44,463 bases of DNA from Gemmatimonadota bacterium (GTDB lineage: Bacteria; Gemmatimonadota; Gemmatimonadetes; Gemmatimonadales; Gemmatimonadaceae). The stretch spans positions 1 to 44,463 of the forward strand of contig JANYIJ010000146.1 of assembly GCA_025362095.1 (NCBI GenBank), read 5' to 3'. Below, piece after piece: positions 34,018 through 42,324 of this stretch. The position numbers and the translations under genes are program-made. Each line of letters opens with the position of its first letter. The first letter of the stretch is position 1. The notes beneath the pieces were generated by a model. It saw nothing but the letters and a program-made list of their open reading frames with translations, made no database searches and had not been told where the DNA came from.

Positions 34018-36170
34018 CCGCCGCCGCGCTCTCGCTCGAACTGCAGGGCAGCATCGCGATCATCACGATCGATCTGCCCAACGAGCCGGTGAATAAGTTT
34101 TCGGCGCTGGTGATCGCCGAGTTCGACGCGATGCTCAACGCGATCGAGGGGAACAGCGCGGTGCGCGCGGCAGTGTTGATCAGCGGGAAACCCGACGTCT
34201 TCATTGCGGGCGCAGACATCGACGCGTTTCTCGAGTTCAAATCGGCAGGCGACGCCGAGACCGCGAGCGCATCGGGTCATCGCATGATGGCGCGCCTCGA
34301 GAACTCGCGTGTGCCGGTGGTCGCGGCGATTCATGGGGCGTGTCTCGGCGCGGGATTGGAAACGGCGCTCGCGTGCGCGTACCGGATCGCGAGCGATCAT
34401 CCCAAGACCGTGCTCGCGCTGCCCGAAACGCAGCTCGGCCTGATTCCCGGCGCCGGCGGCACGCAGCGATTGCCTAAAGTGGTGGGGCTGCAGGTCGCGC
34501 TTGACATGATTCTCACGGCCAAGAACGTGCGCGCAAAGAAAGCGCTGCAGAGCGGCCTGGTAGACGAGCTCGTGCACCCGTCGATCCTTCGCGAGATCGC
34601 AATCGCGCGCGCGAACGCGCTCGCGGCCGGCACGCTGCGTGGACGCAACCGGAAGAAACTTGGATTGATGGGATCGCTGCTCGAAGGGAACGCACTCGGC
34701 CGCGCGATCGTGTTCCGGCAGGCGCGCAAGATGACGCTGAAAAAAACGCGCGGCTCGTATCCGGCGCTGCCCGCTGCGATCAGTGCCGTGGAAGCCGGAT
34801 ATCAGGGGCCGGCGACGCGTGGCTACGCGACCGAAGCGCGGCTGTTCGGTGAAATGGCGATGACGGCCGTTTCGCGCGAACTCATTTTTCTTTTCTTCGC
34901 GACTACGTCGCTCAAGAAAGACTCCGGAGTCGTCGGCGCGTCGCCAGCGCCGCTCCCCATCGCGCAGGTCGGTGTCCTCGGCACGGGATTCATGGGCGCG
35001 GGAATAGCCGCGGTTGCGGCGATGCAGGGAATCCCGGTGCGCTTCAAGGACATGAAGCACGAGCAGGTCGGCCGTGGAATCGCAGCCGTTCGCGCCGTGC
35101 TACAGGACCGGCTGAAGAAGAAACAGATCACGCGCCAGCAGTTCGACGATCAGCTCTCGCTGGTGTCGGGCACGATCGACTACACCGGCTTTGGAAATGT
35201 GCCGCTCGTGATCGAGGCCGTGTTCGAAGATCTCGCGGTGAAGCATCAGGTGCTGGCGGAAATCGAGACCGTGCTTCCGCGTTCCGCGATCTTCGCGAGC
35301 AACACGAGCACGATCCCGATTGCACAAATCGCGGAAGGCGCGCCGCACCCCGAGAACGTGATCGGAATGCACTTCTTTTCGCCGGTGCAGAAGATGCCCC
35401 TGCTGGAAGTGATCGTCACGCCGCGCACGGCGCCGGAGGTGACCGCGACGACTGTCGCGTTCGGCCGCAAGCTCGGAAAAACGGTGATCGTGGTAAACGA
35501 CGCGCCGGGGTTCTACGTCAATCGCATTCTCGCGCCGTACATCAACGAAGCGGGCCGCATGCTCGACGAAGGCGTCGCGATCGAGGTGATTGACCGCGCA
35601 ATGCTCGAGTTCGGATTTCCAGTCGGGCCGATCACGCTCCTCGACGAAGTCGGTCTGGATATCGCCGGAAAATCAGGCGCGATCATGTCCAAGGCGTTCG
35701 GCGATCGACTTCAGCCATCCGCGTCGCTCGGGCAGGTGCTCGCGAGCGGGCGTCTCGGCCGTAAATCGAAGAGAGGTTTTTATCTGTACGATGCAGCGGG
35801 CAAGAAGGGTGGCGTCGACGAGTCGGTGTACGCGCTGCTTCCCACCGGCACGCGCCGCACAGAACTCGCCGCCGATGAGATGCGGCACCGCTGTCCGCTC
35901 GCCATGGTGAACGAGGCCGTGCGCTGCCTCGAAGAAAAGATCATCCGCTCGCCGCGCGACGGAGACATCGGCGCAGTATTTGGCATCGGCTTTCCGCCGT
36001 TTCGCGGCGGACCGTTTCGGACCGTCGATTTCGTCGGCGCCTCGGAAGTCGTGCGCCAGCTCGAGGCAATGAACGCAAAACATCCCGGGCGCTTCATGCC
36101 GTGCGACTTGCTTGTGAGTATGGCGCGCGACGGCAAACGTTTTTATCCGGCAACAGGAAAGCCGGTTTGA
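34014..36170 (+). CDS. fadJ: enoyl-CoA hydratase / 3-hydroxyacyl-CoA dehydrogenase, FadJ type
   Basis: Multifunctional beta-oxidation enzyme, 718 residues. Residues 1-190 are the crotonase domain with the oxyanion segment GAGLETALACAYRIA and PETQLGLIPGAGGTQRLP (catalytic Glu). From about residue 318 the dehydrogenase begins with VGVLGTGFMGAGIAAVAA (NAD binding), followed by SNTSTIPI, HFFSPVQKMPLLEVI (catalytic His) and PGFYVNRILAPYINEA. The C-terminal helical domain includes FPPFRGGPFRTVD. The real ATG at 34014 overlaps the fadI stop; earlier codons in frame are inside fadI. Confidence 0.95.
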   Translation: MTAAALSLELQGSIAIITIDLPNEPVNKFSALVIAEFDAMLNAIEGNSAVRAAVLISGKPDVFIAGADIDAFLEFKSAGDAETASASGHRMMARLENSRVPVVAAIHGACLGAGLETALACAYRIASDHPKTVLALPETQLGLIPGAGGTQRLPKVVGLQVALDMILTAKNVRAKKALQSGLVDELVHPSILREIAIARANALAAGTLRGRNRKKLGLMGSLLEGNALGRAIVFRQARKMTLKKTRGSYPALPAAISAVEAGYQGPATRGYATEARLFGEMAMTAVSRELIFLFFATTSLKKDSGVVGASPAPLPIAQVGVLGTGFMGAGIAAVAAMQGIPVRFKDMKHEQVGRGIAAVRAVLQDRLKKKQITRQQFDDQLSLVSGTIDYTGFGNVPLVIEAVFEDLAVKHQVLAEIETVLPRSAIFASNTSTIPIAQIAEGAPHPENVIGMHFFSPVQKMPLLEVIVTPRTAPEVTATTVAFGRKLGKTVIVVNDAPGFYVNRILAPYINEAGRMLDEGVAIEVIDRAMLEFGFPVGPITLLDEVGLDIAGKSGAIMSKAFGDRLQPSASLGQVLASGRLGRKSKRGFYLYDAAGKKGGVDESVYALLPTGTRRTELAADEMRHRCPLAMVNEAVRCLEEKIIRSPRDGDIGAVFGIGFPPFRGGPFRTVDFVGASEVVRQLEAMNAKHPGRFMPCDLLVSMARDGKRFYPATGKPV

Positions 36171-36194
36171 ACAATTCACTCTACGGGAACTGAG

Positions 36195-37994
36195 ATGACA
36201 TCGATGCTTCGCCGCGCGGCGTTCCTCCTCCTCTCGCCGGTTCTGATCGCGCCGGCGCTTCGCGCACAGCAAACACGCGCCGAGCGAACGAAATATGCCG
36301 AGACGTCGATGTACACCGACGTCATCTCTTTCCTCGATTCGCTCCAGCAGCGCGGCGCGAAGATCCACGTGGGTTTCATCGGTCGCACCGCGCAGGGACG
36401 CGATGTGCCCTATGTGATCGCGTCGCGTCCGCTGGTGACGACGGCGCTCGAGGCAAAGCGGCTCGGCCGGCCGATCGTGTACGTGCAGGGCAACATCCAC
36501 TCGGGCGAAGTGGAGGGGAAAGAGGCGATGCTCGCGATGCTTCGCGATCTCACGCTCGATTCCAAAAAGAACGTGCTCGATTCCATCGTGCTCGTGGTCG
36601 TGCCTGACTACAACGCCGACGGCAACGAAGCGGTCGCGCCCCAGGCGCGAAGCCGGGGCGCACAACAGGGTCCCGAGATGGTCGGCACGCGGCCGAACGG
36701 GCAGGGAATCAATCTCAATCGCGATTACGTCCGCGCCGAGACGCCGGAGACGAAAGGATCGCTCGCGATGTTCAATGCGTGGGATCCGGACGTTTTCGTC
36801 GACCTGCATACGACCGACGGCAGCTACCACGGCTACGCGCTGACTTACGCGCCGTCGCTGCATCCCGCCGCCGCGATTCCCGGCGCGACGTTCGGCGGTG
36901 CGTTTGCCCGCGACTCCATGCTTCCGGTCCTGCGCGCGCGAATGAAAGCGCGCGATCATTTTGCGATCTTCGATTACGGAAATTTCTCAGGCGATGAAAG
37001 CCCGCGCGCCGGTCCCGGCGAGGCGCGCAACTGGTCGACTTATTCGCACACCCCTCGCTACGGCACCAACTACTACGCGCTGCGCGGCCGCATCTCGGTG
37101 CTGAGCGAAGCGTTCTCGCACGACCCGTTCGAGACTCGTGTCAAGTCGACGTATGCGTTCGTGCGCGAACTGCTCTCGTTCACCGCCGAGCGCTCGAAGT
37201 CGATCCTCGCCTCGAGTCGCGCATCCGACGCCGGCCTCGAATCCGGCAAATCGTTCGACGTGCCGATTCGCGCCGCGCTCACCGCGCACGGCACAATGCA
37301 GACGGTCATTGAAGAAATGCTCGACACGATCCCCGAGGCGCGCGAAACGCTGCGCGCCCAGGCCGCCGCGGCTGCGGCGGCGCGCGCAAACGGTGTCGGA
37401 CGCGGCGGTCGTGGCGGCGGCGGGGCCGGCGGACGCGGTGGGCCGGCCGCGTGCGCGTGGCCGCTGACTCAGGCCGGCATGCGCTGCGGCATGGTGCGCA
37501 CCGGCAAGTTCGTGAATCAGAAAATGCTCGTGCGCGATCGCTTCGACGGCACGCTCAGCGTCAAGCTTCCGGTCGCGTACCTGCTGCGCCGCATGCCGGG
37601 ACAGGATTCGCTGATCGCGCAGCTGCGCCTGCACGGGGTGGTGGTCGAGCGGCTCACGTCGCGCCTCGATCTGCGCGGCGAACAGTTCAGCGTCGACTCC
37701 GTCATGAAACTTCCGCCCGGCGACGGCCACAGCGACATCCGCGTCACCGGCACGTGGACCGCGAGCGATCACGTGGTCGGGGAGCCCGGCGACTACATCG
37801 TGCGTGGCGCACAGCCGCTCGGCGTGCTCTCTGTGATCTTGCTCGAGCCGATGTGCGACGACGGGCTCACCGCATGGAACTACTTCGATTTGGCGCTCGA
37901 TCCCATGATGAAGTCGGCCGACGCCCCGGCCCGTATCTTTCCGGTCGCGCGCATCACCGCGGCAGTGAACGTCACGACGCGGATCGTACCGTAA
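36195..37994 (+). CDS. M14 family zinc carboxypeptidase, secreted
   Basis: A 599-residue secreted metallocarboxypeptidase. Signal peptide: residues 1-25, ending ALRAQ. Zinc ligands are His102 and Glu105 in GNIHSGEVEG and His205 in VDLHTTDG; NLNRDYVRAE gives the Asn/Arg pair that binds the C-terminal carboxylate, and Glu305 in VLSEAFSHD is the general base. A low-complexity linker of Ala then Gly/Arg (about 375-415) separates the catalytic domain from a C-terminal beta-rich domain of unknown role. The start ATG at 36195 lies 24 bases after fadJ. Target is probably extracellular peptides. Confidence 0.9.
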   Translation: MTSMLRRAAFLLLSPVLIAPALRAQQTRAERTKYAETSMYTDVISFLDSLQQRGAKIHVGFIGRTAQGRDVPYVIASRPLVTTALEAKRLGRPIVYVQGNIHSGEVEGKEAMLAMLRDLTLDSKKNVLDSIVLVVVPDYNADGNEAVAPQARSRGAQQGPEMVGTRPNGQGINLNRDYVRAETPETKGSLAMFNAWDPDVFVDLHTTDGSYHGYALTYAPSLHPAAAIPGATFGGAFARDSMLPVLRARMKARDHFAIFDYGNFSGDESPRAGPGEARNWSTYSHTPRYGTNYYALRGRISVLSEAFSHDPFETRVKSTYAFVRELLSFTAERSKSILASSRASDAGLESGKSFDVPIRAALTAHGTMQTVIEEMLDTIPEARETLRAQAAAAAAARANGVGRGGRGGGGAGGRGGPAACAWPLTQAGMRCGMVRTGKFVNQKMLVRDRFDGTLSVKLPVAYLLRRMPGQDSLIAQLRLHGVVVERLTSRLDLRGEQFSVDSVMKLPPGDGHSDIRVTGTWTASDHVVGEPGDYIVRGAQPLGVLSVILLEPMCDDGLTAWNYFDLALDPMMKSADAPARIFPVARITAAVNVTTRIVP

Positions 37995-37998
37995 CTGC

Positions 37999-38955
37999 AT
38001 GCTTCGCAATTCGCTTCTCTATCTGTCGCGTCAGCCGCAGCTCTTCCGCTTCGTAAGGAACAATCGATTCGCAAAGGCCATGGCATCGCGCTTCGTGGCG
38101 GGCGAAACCGTGGAGTCAGCCGTGGCCGCGGTGCAGCGCCTCAACGCGCAGGGAATCGGCGCGTCGCTGGACCTGCTCGGCGAGAGCGTCACCAACGAAA
38201 CGGAGGCGCGCGCCGCCGGCGCCGAGTATCTCCGCCTGATCGACGCGATCGCCATGAACAAACTCGACGCGAATGTCTCGGTGAAACTCACCGCAATGGG
38301 CCAGGACATCAGCGACGATCTCTGCGAAGAGATCATGCGCGCGATTCTCGAGCGCGCGCGGCAGCACGGCGGTTTCGTCCGGCTCGACATGGAGGGGAGC
38401 GCGTACACCGCGCGCACGCTCGACTTCTTCGAAAAGCGCCTCTACCCGTCGTATCCGGACACCGTGGGAATCGTTTTGCAGAGCGCGCTGCGGCGCACGT
38501 GGGGCGATGTGGAACGCGCGATCGCGCTCAATTGCCGGGTGCGCCTCTGCAAGGGCGCGTATCTCGAACCCGCGAGCGTCGCGTTCCCAGACAAGGCCGA
38601 CGTCGACCGCAACTACGTCACGTGCATGCAGGCGCTAATGGAACGCGGCCGCTATCCGGGACTCGCCACACACGATCCAGAAATCATTTCGATCGCGAAA
38701 CAGTTTTCCAGCAGCCACGGGATAGAGCGGTCGCGGTTCGAGTTCCAGATGCTCTACGGCGTGCGACGCGACTTGCAGGATGGGCTGGCGCACGACGGAT
38801 ACCGTCTTCGCGTGTACGTTCCGTTCGGCACTCAATGGTATCCATATCTCATGCGCCGCCTCGCGGAACGTCCCGCCAACCTCGCGTTCATCACCGGCAA
38901 CATCGTGCGAGAGTTCGCCGGACGGCGGCGCGCACGCGGAAGGCGCAGCGCGTGA
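37999..38955 (+). CDS. proline dehydrogenase (monofunctional)
   Basis: FAD-dependent enzyme, 318 residues, that oxidises proline to pyrroline-5-carboxylate and passes electrons to the respiratory chain. Signposts along the TIM barrel: NVSVKLTAMG, RLDMEGSAYT, GIVLQSAL, RLCKGAYLEP, LATHDPEI, FQMLYGVR and RVYVPFGTQWYPYLMRRLAERP, the last with the Arg-Arg pair that holds the proline carboxylate. It is the short, single-function form; no P5C dehydrogenase is in the window. It starts four bases after the M14 gene, and the next small gene overlaps its stop by GTGA. Confidence 0.94.
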   Translation: MLRNSLLYLSRQPQLFRFVRNNRFAKAMASRFVAGETVESAVAAVQRLNAQGIGASLDLLGESVTNETEARAAGAEYLRLIDAIAMNKLDANVSVKLTAMGQDISDDLCEEIMRAILERARQHGGFVRLDMEGSAYTARTLDFFEKRLYPSYPDTVGIVLQSALRRTWGDVERAIALNCRVRLCKGAYLEPASVAFPDKADVDRNYVTCMQALMERGRYPGLATHDPEIISIAKQFSSSHGIERSRFEFQMLYGVRRDLQDGLAHDGYRLRVYVPFGTQWYPYLMRRLAERPANLAFITGNIVREFAGRRRARGRRSA

Positions 38956-39359
38956 GCCCTGGCCAGCACCTTCCGCCCGAGTACGATAAAGGCGACGAGA
39001 CCACCGTCGGCGGCTATCACGCGGTGCACTCGCGGCCGGCCGCGCTCGAAGGGCGCGACGGGATGTCGTACAGTCTGGATGTGCTCAGCGATTTGACCGG
39101 CGAACCGCCGCGGCCGTTCGGCGCGTATCTCCTGTTCGTGCAGTGGGCGCGACTGGGCGCGCAAAAAGCTGAAGGCCATCTCGAGACTGATTTCCTGACG
39201 TGGGGCACGAGCGCCGCGGAAGCCGAACAGTTGTTGAGCATGATGCCGCTGGCCGATGCACAGCGCGCGCTCGACGCGCTGATCGCCGCGCGCGACGGCG
39301 AATCGACTCGCCGGTGGTTCGATGTGATGCGCGAAGAGCCGGCAGACGGAGCCGAGTGA
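38952..39359 (+). CDS. hypothetical protein between proline dehydrogenase and rsgA
   Basis: A 135-residue soluble protein I do not recognise. The N-terminal 40 residues are polar (LPPEYDKGDETTVGGYHAVHSRPAALEGRDG) and look disordered. The rest is helical: GAYLLFVQWARLGAQKAEGHLETDFLTWG, then AEAEQLLSMMPLADAQRALDALIAARDG. The central YSLDVLSD suggests a short strand between. The start is GTG at 38952, overlapping the proline dehydrogenase stop (GTGA), and its own stop overlaps rsgA (GTGA), so it is coupled on both sides and very likely a real gene. Confidence 0.72.
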   Translation: MSPGQHLPPEYDKGDETTVGGYHAVHSRPAALEGRDGMSYSLDVLSDLTGEPPRPFGAYLLFVQWARLGAQKAEGHLETDFLTWGTSAAEAEQLLSMMPLADAQRALDALIAARDGESTRRWFDVMREEPADGAE

Positions 39360-40288
39360 CCGAAGCCAAAGGCACAGTGCTCAACGGCACAGGCGGAATC
39401 TGGGTCGTGCGCACCACCGATGGCCTGACAGTCGACGCCTCGCTTCGCGGCCGTCTCAAGCAGGAAAGCACCAAGCTGAAACTCGCCGTTGGCGACGAAG
39501 TCACTATCGCGCGCGACGAGAGCGAGGGCGCGTGGTCGATCGCCGAGATTCATCCCCGCCGCGGCGTGCTCGCGCGGCGCGCGCCTGGCAAGGCGCGCGG
39601 CGAACGCATCGTCGCGGCGAATGTCGACCAGGTGCTGGTGGTATTCGCCGCCGCCAAACCAGAGCCGCATGTGCGCATGCTCGACCGCTTTCTCGTGATC
39701 GCCGAGGGGAACGACATCCCCGCGCGGATCATTTTCAACAAGGTCGAGCTCGTAGGGGGACCGTCGGGCGTCGACGCGATCGCGCGCGACTACGAACGCG
39801 CCGGCTACGATGTGCATCGCACGAGCGTCAAAGCGGAGATTGGTCTCACCGAATTGCGCGACGTGCTCGCTGGAAAAACATCGGCGCTCACGGGGCCGTC
39901 TGGTGTCGGGAAATCATCGCTCTGCAACGCGCTGTTCCCGGGCCTCGATCTCCGAACTGCCGAGATCAGCGAGTCGGTGAACAAGGGCCGGCACACCACA
40001 GTCGGCGCCCTGCTCGTGCCGATTCCCGATGCGTTCGGCGGGTTCGTCGTCGATACACCCGGCCTGCGCGAAGTGGGAATGTGGGGCCTGCCGAGCGTCG
40101 ATCTCGCACACTGCTTCCCCGAATTCAGGCCGTTGCTGGGCCTCTGCAAGTTCCAGGATTGTTCGCACGGCCACGAACCAAACTGTGCGGTCCGTTCCGC
40201 AGTCGAATCCGGACAGGTTTCCCGCGAGCGCTACGAGAGTTTTCTCAAGCTGCGGGAGGAACTCGCCGAGGCAGAGAAAACATGGTGA
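39356..40288 (+). CDS. rsgA: ribosome small-subunit-dependent GTPase A
   Basis: Circularly permuted GTPase, 310 residues, that acts late in 30S subunit maturation. The N-terminal OB domain comes first, then G4 (NKVE, 128-131), the P-loop GPSGVGKS (180-187) and G3 (DTPG, 233-236), the order that defines the family. The C-terminal zinc finger has Cys264, Cys269, His271 and Cys277 in CKFQDCSHGHEPNC. The GTG at 39356 overlaps the stop of the unknown gene upstream; the frame is open further back but within that gene. Together with yhbY at the other end of the window it is one of two ribosome-assembly factors here. Confidence 0.95.
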   Translation: MTEAKGTVLNGTGGIWVVRTTDGLTVDASLRGRLKQESTKLKLAVGDEVTIARDESEGAWSIAEIHPRRGVLARRAPGKARGERIVAANVDQVLVVFAAAKPEPHVRMLDRFLVIAEGNDIPARIIFNKVELVGGPSGVDAIARDYERAGYDVHRTSVKAEIGLTELRDVLAGKTSALTGPSGVGKSSLCNALFPGLDLRTAEISESVNKGRHTTVGALLVPIPDAFGGFVVDTPGLREVGMWGLPSVDLAHCFPEFRPLLGLCKFQDCSHGHEPNCAVRSAVESGQVSRERYESFLKLREELAEAEKTW

Positions 40289-40333
40289 GCATTCTCAAGG
40301 TCGCACGCGCAGGATCACGCCCCGCTGGTTCCG

Positions 40334-40966
40334 TCAGGGCGAGAGCCGGCCGATACCCCAGTTGCCACCGTCGCGTGTGTACACGATTCGGTCATGCAGC
40401 CTGCTCGGCCGCCCCTGCCAGAACTCGATCGCGTCCGGCGCAACACGGTACCCTCCCCAATGCGGCGGCAACGGCACGTCCTCGGAATAGGCACTGTCGA
40501 GCCGCTCGACTTCCTTCTCGAGCACTTCGCGCGATGCGAGCGCCGAGCTCTGTCGCGAGGCCCACGCGCCGATGCGGCTCCCGCGTGGCCGCGTGCGGAA
40601 ATACGTCTCCGATTCCTCGCGCGAGACCCGCGCGACCGTTCCGGTGATGCGCACCTGGCGCTGCAGCGCATCCCACCAGAAGCAGAGCGAGACGTGCGGG
40701 TTCGCTTCGAGCTCCGCGCCCTTGCGGCTGCGGTAGTCGGTGAAGAACACGAACCCTTTCGCGTCTGCGCCTTTCAGGAGCACGATTCGCGCCGACGGAC
40801 GTCCGTCGCTCGTGCTCGTGGCGAGCGTCATCGCGTTCGGCTCGATCATCTCCGCGTGCAGCGCCTCTTCGAACCACTTTTCGAACTGCGCGATCGGATC
40901 GGAATCGACGTCACGCTCGGTGAGCGATTCGCGGGCGTAGTCGCGTCGAAGGGCGGCGAGATCCAT
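40334..40966 (-). CDS. pdxH: pyridoxamine 5'-phosphate oxidase
   Basis: FMN enzyme, 210 residues, that makes pyridoxal 5'-phosphate from pyridoxine or pyridoxamine 5'-phosphate. Motifs: [71 protein letters not shown], and the C-terminal [15 protein letters not shown] and WGIGRLSP. Length is normal. The ATG at 40966 is supported by the conserved N-terminus ([13 protein letters not shown]). It converges on rsgA with 45 bases between the stops, in which I see no clear terminator, and is divergent from moaB. Confidence 0.96.
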   Translation of the reverse strand: MDLAALRRDYARESLTERDVDSDPIAQFEKWFEEALHAEMIEPNAMTLATSTSDGRPSARIVLLKGADAKGFVFFTDYRSRKGAELEANPHVSLCFWWDALQRQVRITGTVARVSREESETYFRTRPRGSRIGAWASRQSSALASREVLEKEVERLDSAYSEDVPLPPHWGGYRVAPDAIEFWQGRPSRLHDRIVYTRDGGNWGIGRLSP

Positions 40967-41013
40967 GCCCTAAACTTAGCCGGAGCAATGAGCGCGTGCT
41001 AAGTTCCAGCGCG

Positions 41014-41538
41014 ATGACACTTCCGCCCGGCACCACCTCGCACCGCGCCGAGGGCGACGCGCTCCCCGCGCTGCGCTGTGCCGTGCTGACCGTCACCGAT
41101 TCGCGGACCATCGACACCGACGAATCCGGCAAGGCGATCCAGCGCCTTCTCGACGGCGCCGGTCACACGATTGCCGACTACACAATCCTGCCGAACAACG
41201 AGGCGCGGGTGCGCGGACATGTGCGCATGCTGATCGCGCGCACGGATGTCGACGTCATTCTCATCACCGGCGGCACCGGACTCGGCAGCAAGGACCGGAC
41301 AGTGGAAGCAGTGACATCGTTGCTGGAAAAAGAACTGCCGGGATTCGGCGAGATCTTTCGCGTGGTCTCGTTTCAGGAACAAATCGGCGCGGCCGCGATA
41401 CTCTCGCGCGCAGTGGCGGGATCGGCGAACGGGAAACTTGTGGTATCGATGCCAGGATCAAAGGCTGCGGTTGAGCTCGCGCTCACGAAGATCTTGCTGC
41501 CCGAGATGCGCCACGCGATTCGCGAACTGCGCCGTTAG
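41014..41538 (+). CDS. moaB: molybdenum cofactor biosynthesis protein MoaB/MogA type
   Basis: A 174-residue MoaB/MogA-like protein, which adenylates molybdopterin before molybdenum insertion. Core motifs: RCAVLTVTDSRTIDTDESGKAI, DVILITGGTGLGSKDRTVEAV and VVSMPGSKAAVELAL. A GTG at 40996 is also in frame, but the ATG at 41014 is preferred. It is the only molybdenum-cofactor gene in the window and would support the molybdenum hydroxylase encoded about 34 kb away. It converges on the OsmC gene with five bases between. Confidence 0.9.
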   Translation: MTLPPGTTSHRAEGDALPALRCAVLTVTDSRTIDTDESGKAIQRLLDGAGHTIADYTILPNNEARVRGHVRMLIARTDVDVILITGGTGLGSKDRTVEAVTSLLEKELPGFGEIFRVVSFQEQIGAAAILSRAVAGSANGKLVVSMPGSKAAVELALTKILLPEMRHAIRELRR

Positions 41539-41543
41539 AACCG

Positions 41544-41984
41544 CTAGTCCAGCTCGAGCGACCAGGTGATCGACATCTCCGGATCCATCGTGTCCCGCAC
41601 GGTGCAGTAGCGCGTCACCGCCAGCTCGATCGCCCGCATCGTCTGCGTATGATCGATTCCCGCTCCAGTGATCTTGTACGCGAGATGGGCGCGCGTCACG
41701 CGGCGCGGCGCTTCAATTTTGCGTTCGGCCGTCGTCTTCACCTCGAGCGTTGCCGGGGGCGTGCGGCGCTTCGTGAGCATCTCCACCACATCCACCGCTG
41801 TGCACGATGCGAGCGCGGCGAGCAGCGTCTCCGGCGGGCTCGGCCCTTCCTTCGAGTTGCCGTCGATGTGAATCGTCGGCGCACCCGCCTTTCCCACATC
41901 GAACGTCCACGCGCCCTTCCACTCCAATGCGACCGTCAGGTCGGCGCGGATTTCGTCGGGAGTTCCGGGGCGATCGTATTTCAC
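41544..41984 (-). CDS. OsmC family protein
   Basis: OsmC/Ohr-family protein, about 146 residues. Members reduce organic hydroperoxides with two cysteines. Seen: LEWKGAWTFDV, HIDGNSKEGPSPPETLLAALASCTAVDVVEMLTKRR with the first Cys, and AIELAVTRYCTVRDTM with the second. The open frame extends to an ATG at 42032, but that start would overlap csaA by 44 bases; the GTG at 41984, five bases after the csaA stop, gives a normal N-terminus and is used here. Either start is possible. It closes the M16-csaA-osmC operon. Confidence 0.85.
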   Translation of the reverse strand: MKYDRPGTPDEIRADLTVALEWKGAWTFDVGKAGAPTIHIDGNSKEGPSPPETLLAALASCTAVDVVEMLTKRRTPPATLEVKTTAERKIEAPRRVTRAHLAYKITGAGIDHTQTMRAIELAVTRYCTVRDTMDPEMSITWSLELD

Positions 41985-41988
41985 AGTG

Positions 41989-42321
41989 CTATCCGATTCG
42001 AGTTCCGTTTTCCACCGCGTGCCCCGGGGCAAGCAGCACGACTTCGGTGGCTGATGGCATCGCGCCGAGCACGAGCACCTGGCTGGTGAATCCCGCGATG
42101 CGACGCTCGCCGATGTTCACCACGGCAACGACCTGTCTGCCGGTGAGCGCGTCCGGCGAATAGTGCGTGGTAATCTGCGCGCTGGAACGTCGCATCCCAA
42201 GCTCCGGTCCGAAGTCGATTTCGAGTTTGATCGACGGCTTGCGCGCCTCGGGAAACGGCGCGGCGCTAATCACTGTGCCGACGCGCAGGTCGATCGCGAA
42301 AAAATCTTCCGGAGTCGGCAT
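41989..42321 (-). CDS. csaA: CsaA-like tRNA-binding domain protein
   Basis: A 110-residue single-domain protein of the CsaA family, an OB-fold related to the tRNA-binding domain of Met- and Phe-tRNA synthetases and described as a chaperone-like factor in Bacillus. The pattern FFAIDLRVGTVISAAPFPEARKP, SSAQITTHYSPDAL, VVAVVNIGERRIAGFTSQVLVLG is diagnostic. The ATG at 42321 is three bases after the stop of the M16 peptidase gene, so the genes are co-transcribed. Confidence 0.93.
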   Translation of the reverse strand: MPTPEDFFAIDLRVGTVISAAPFPEARKPSIKLEIDFGPELGMRRSSAQITTHYSPDALTGRQVVAVVNIGERRIAGFTSQVLVLGAMPSATEVVLLAPGHAVENGTRIG

Positions 42322-42324
42322 CGG

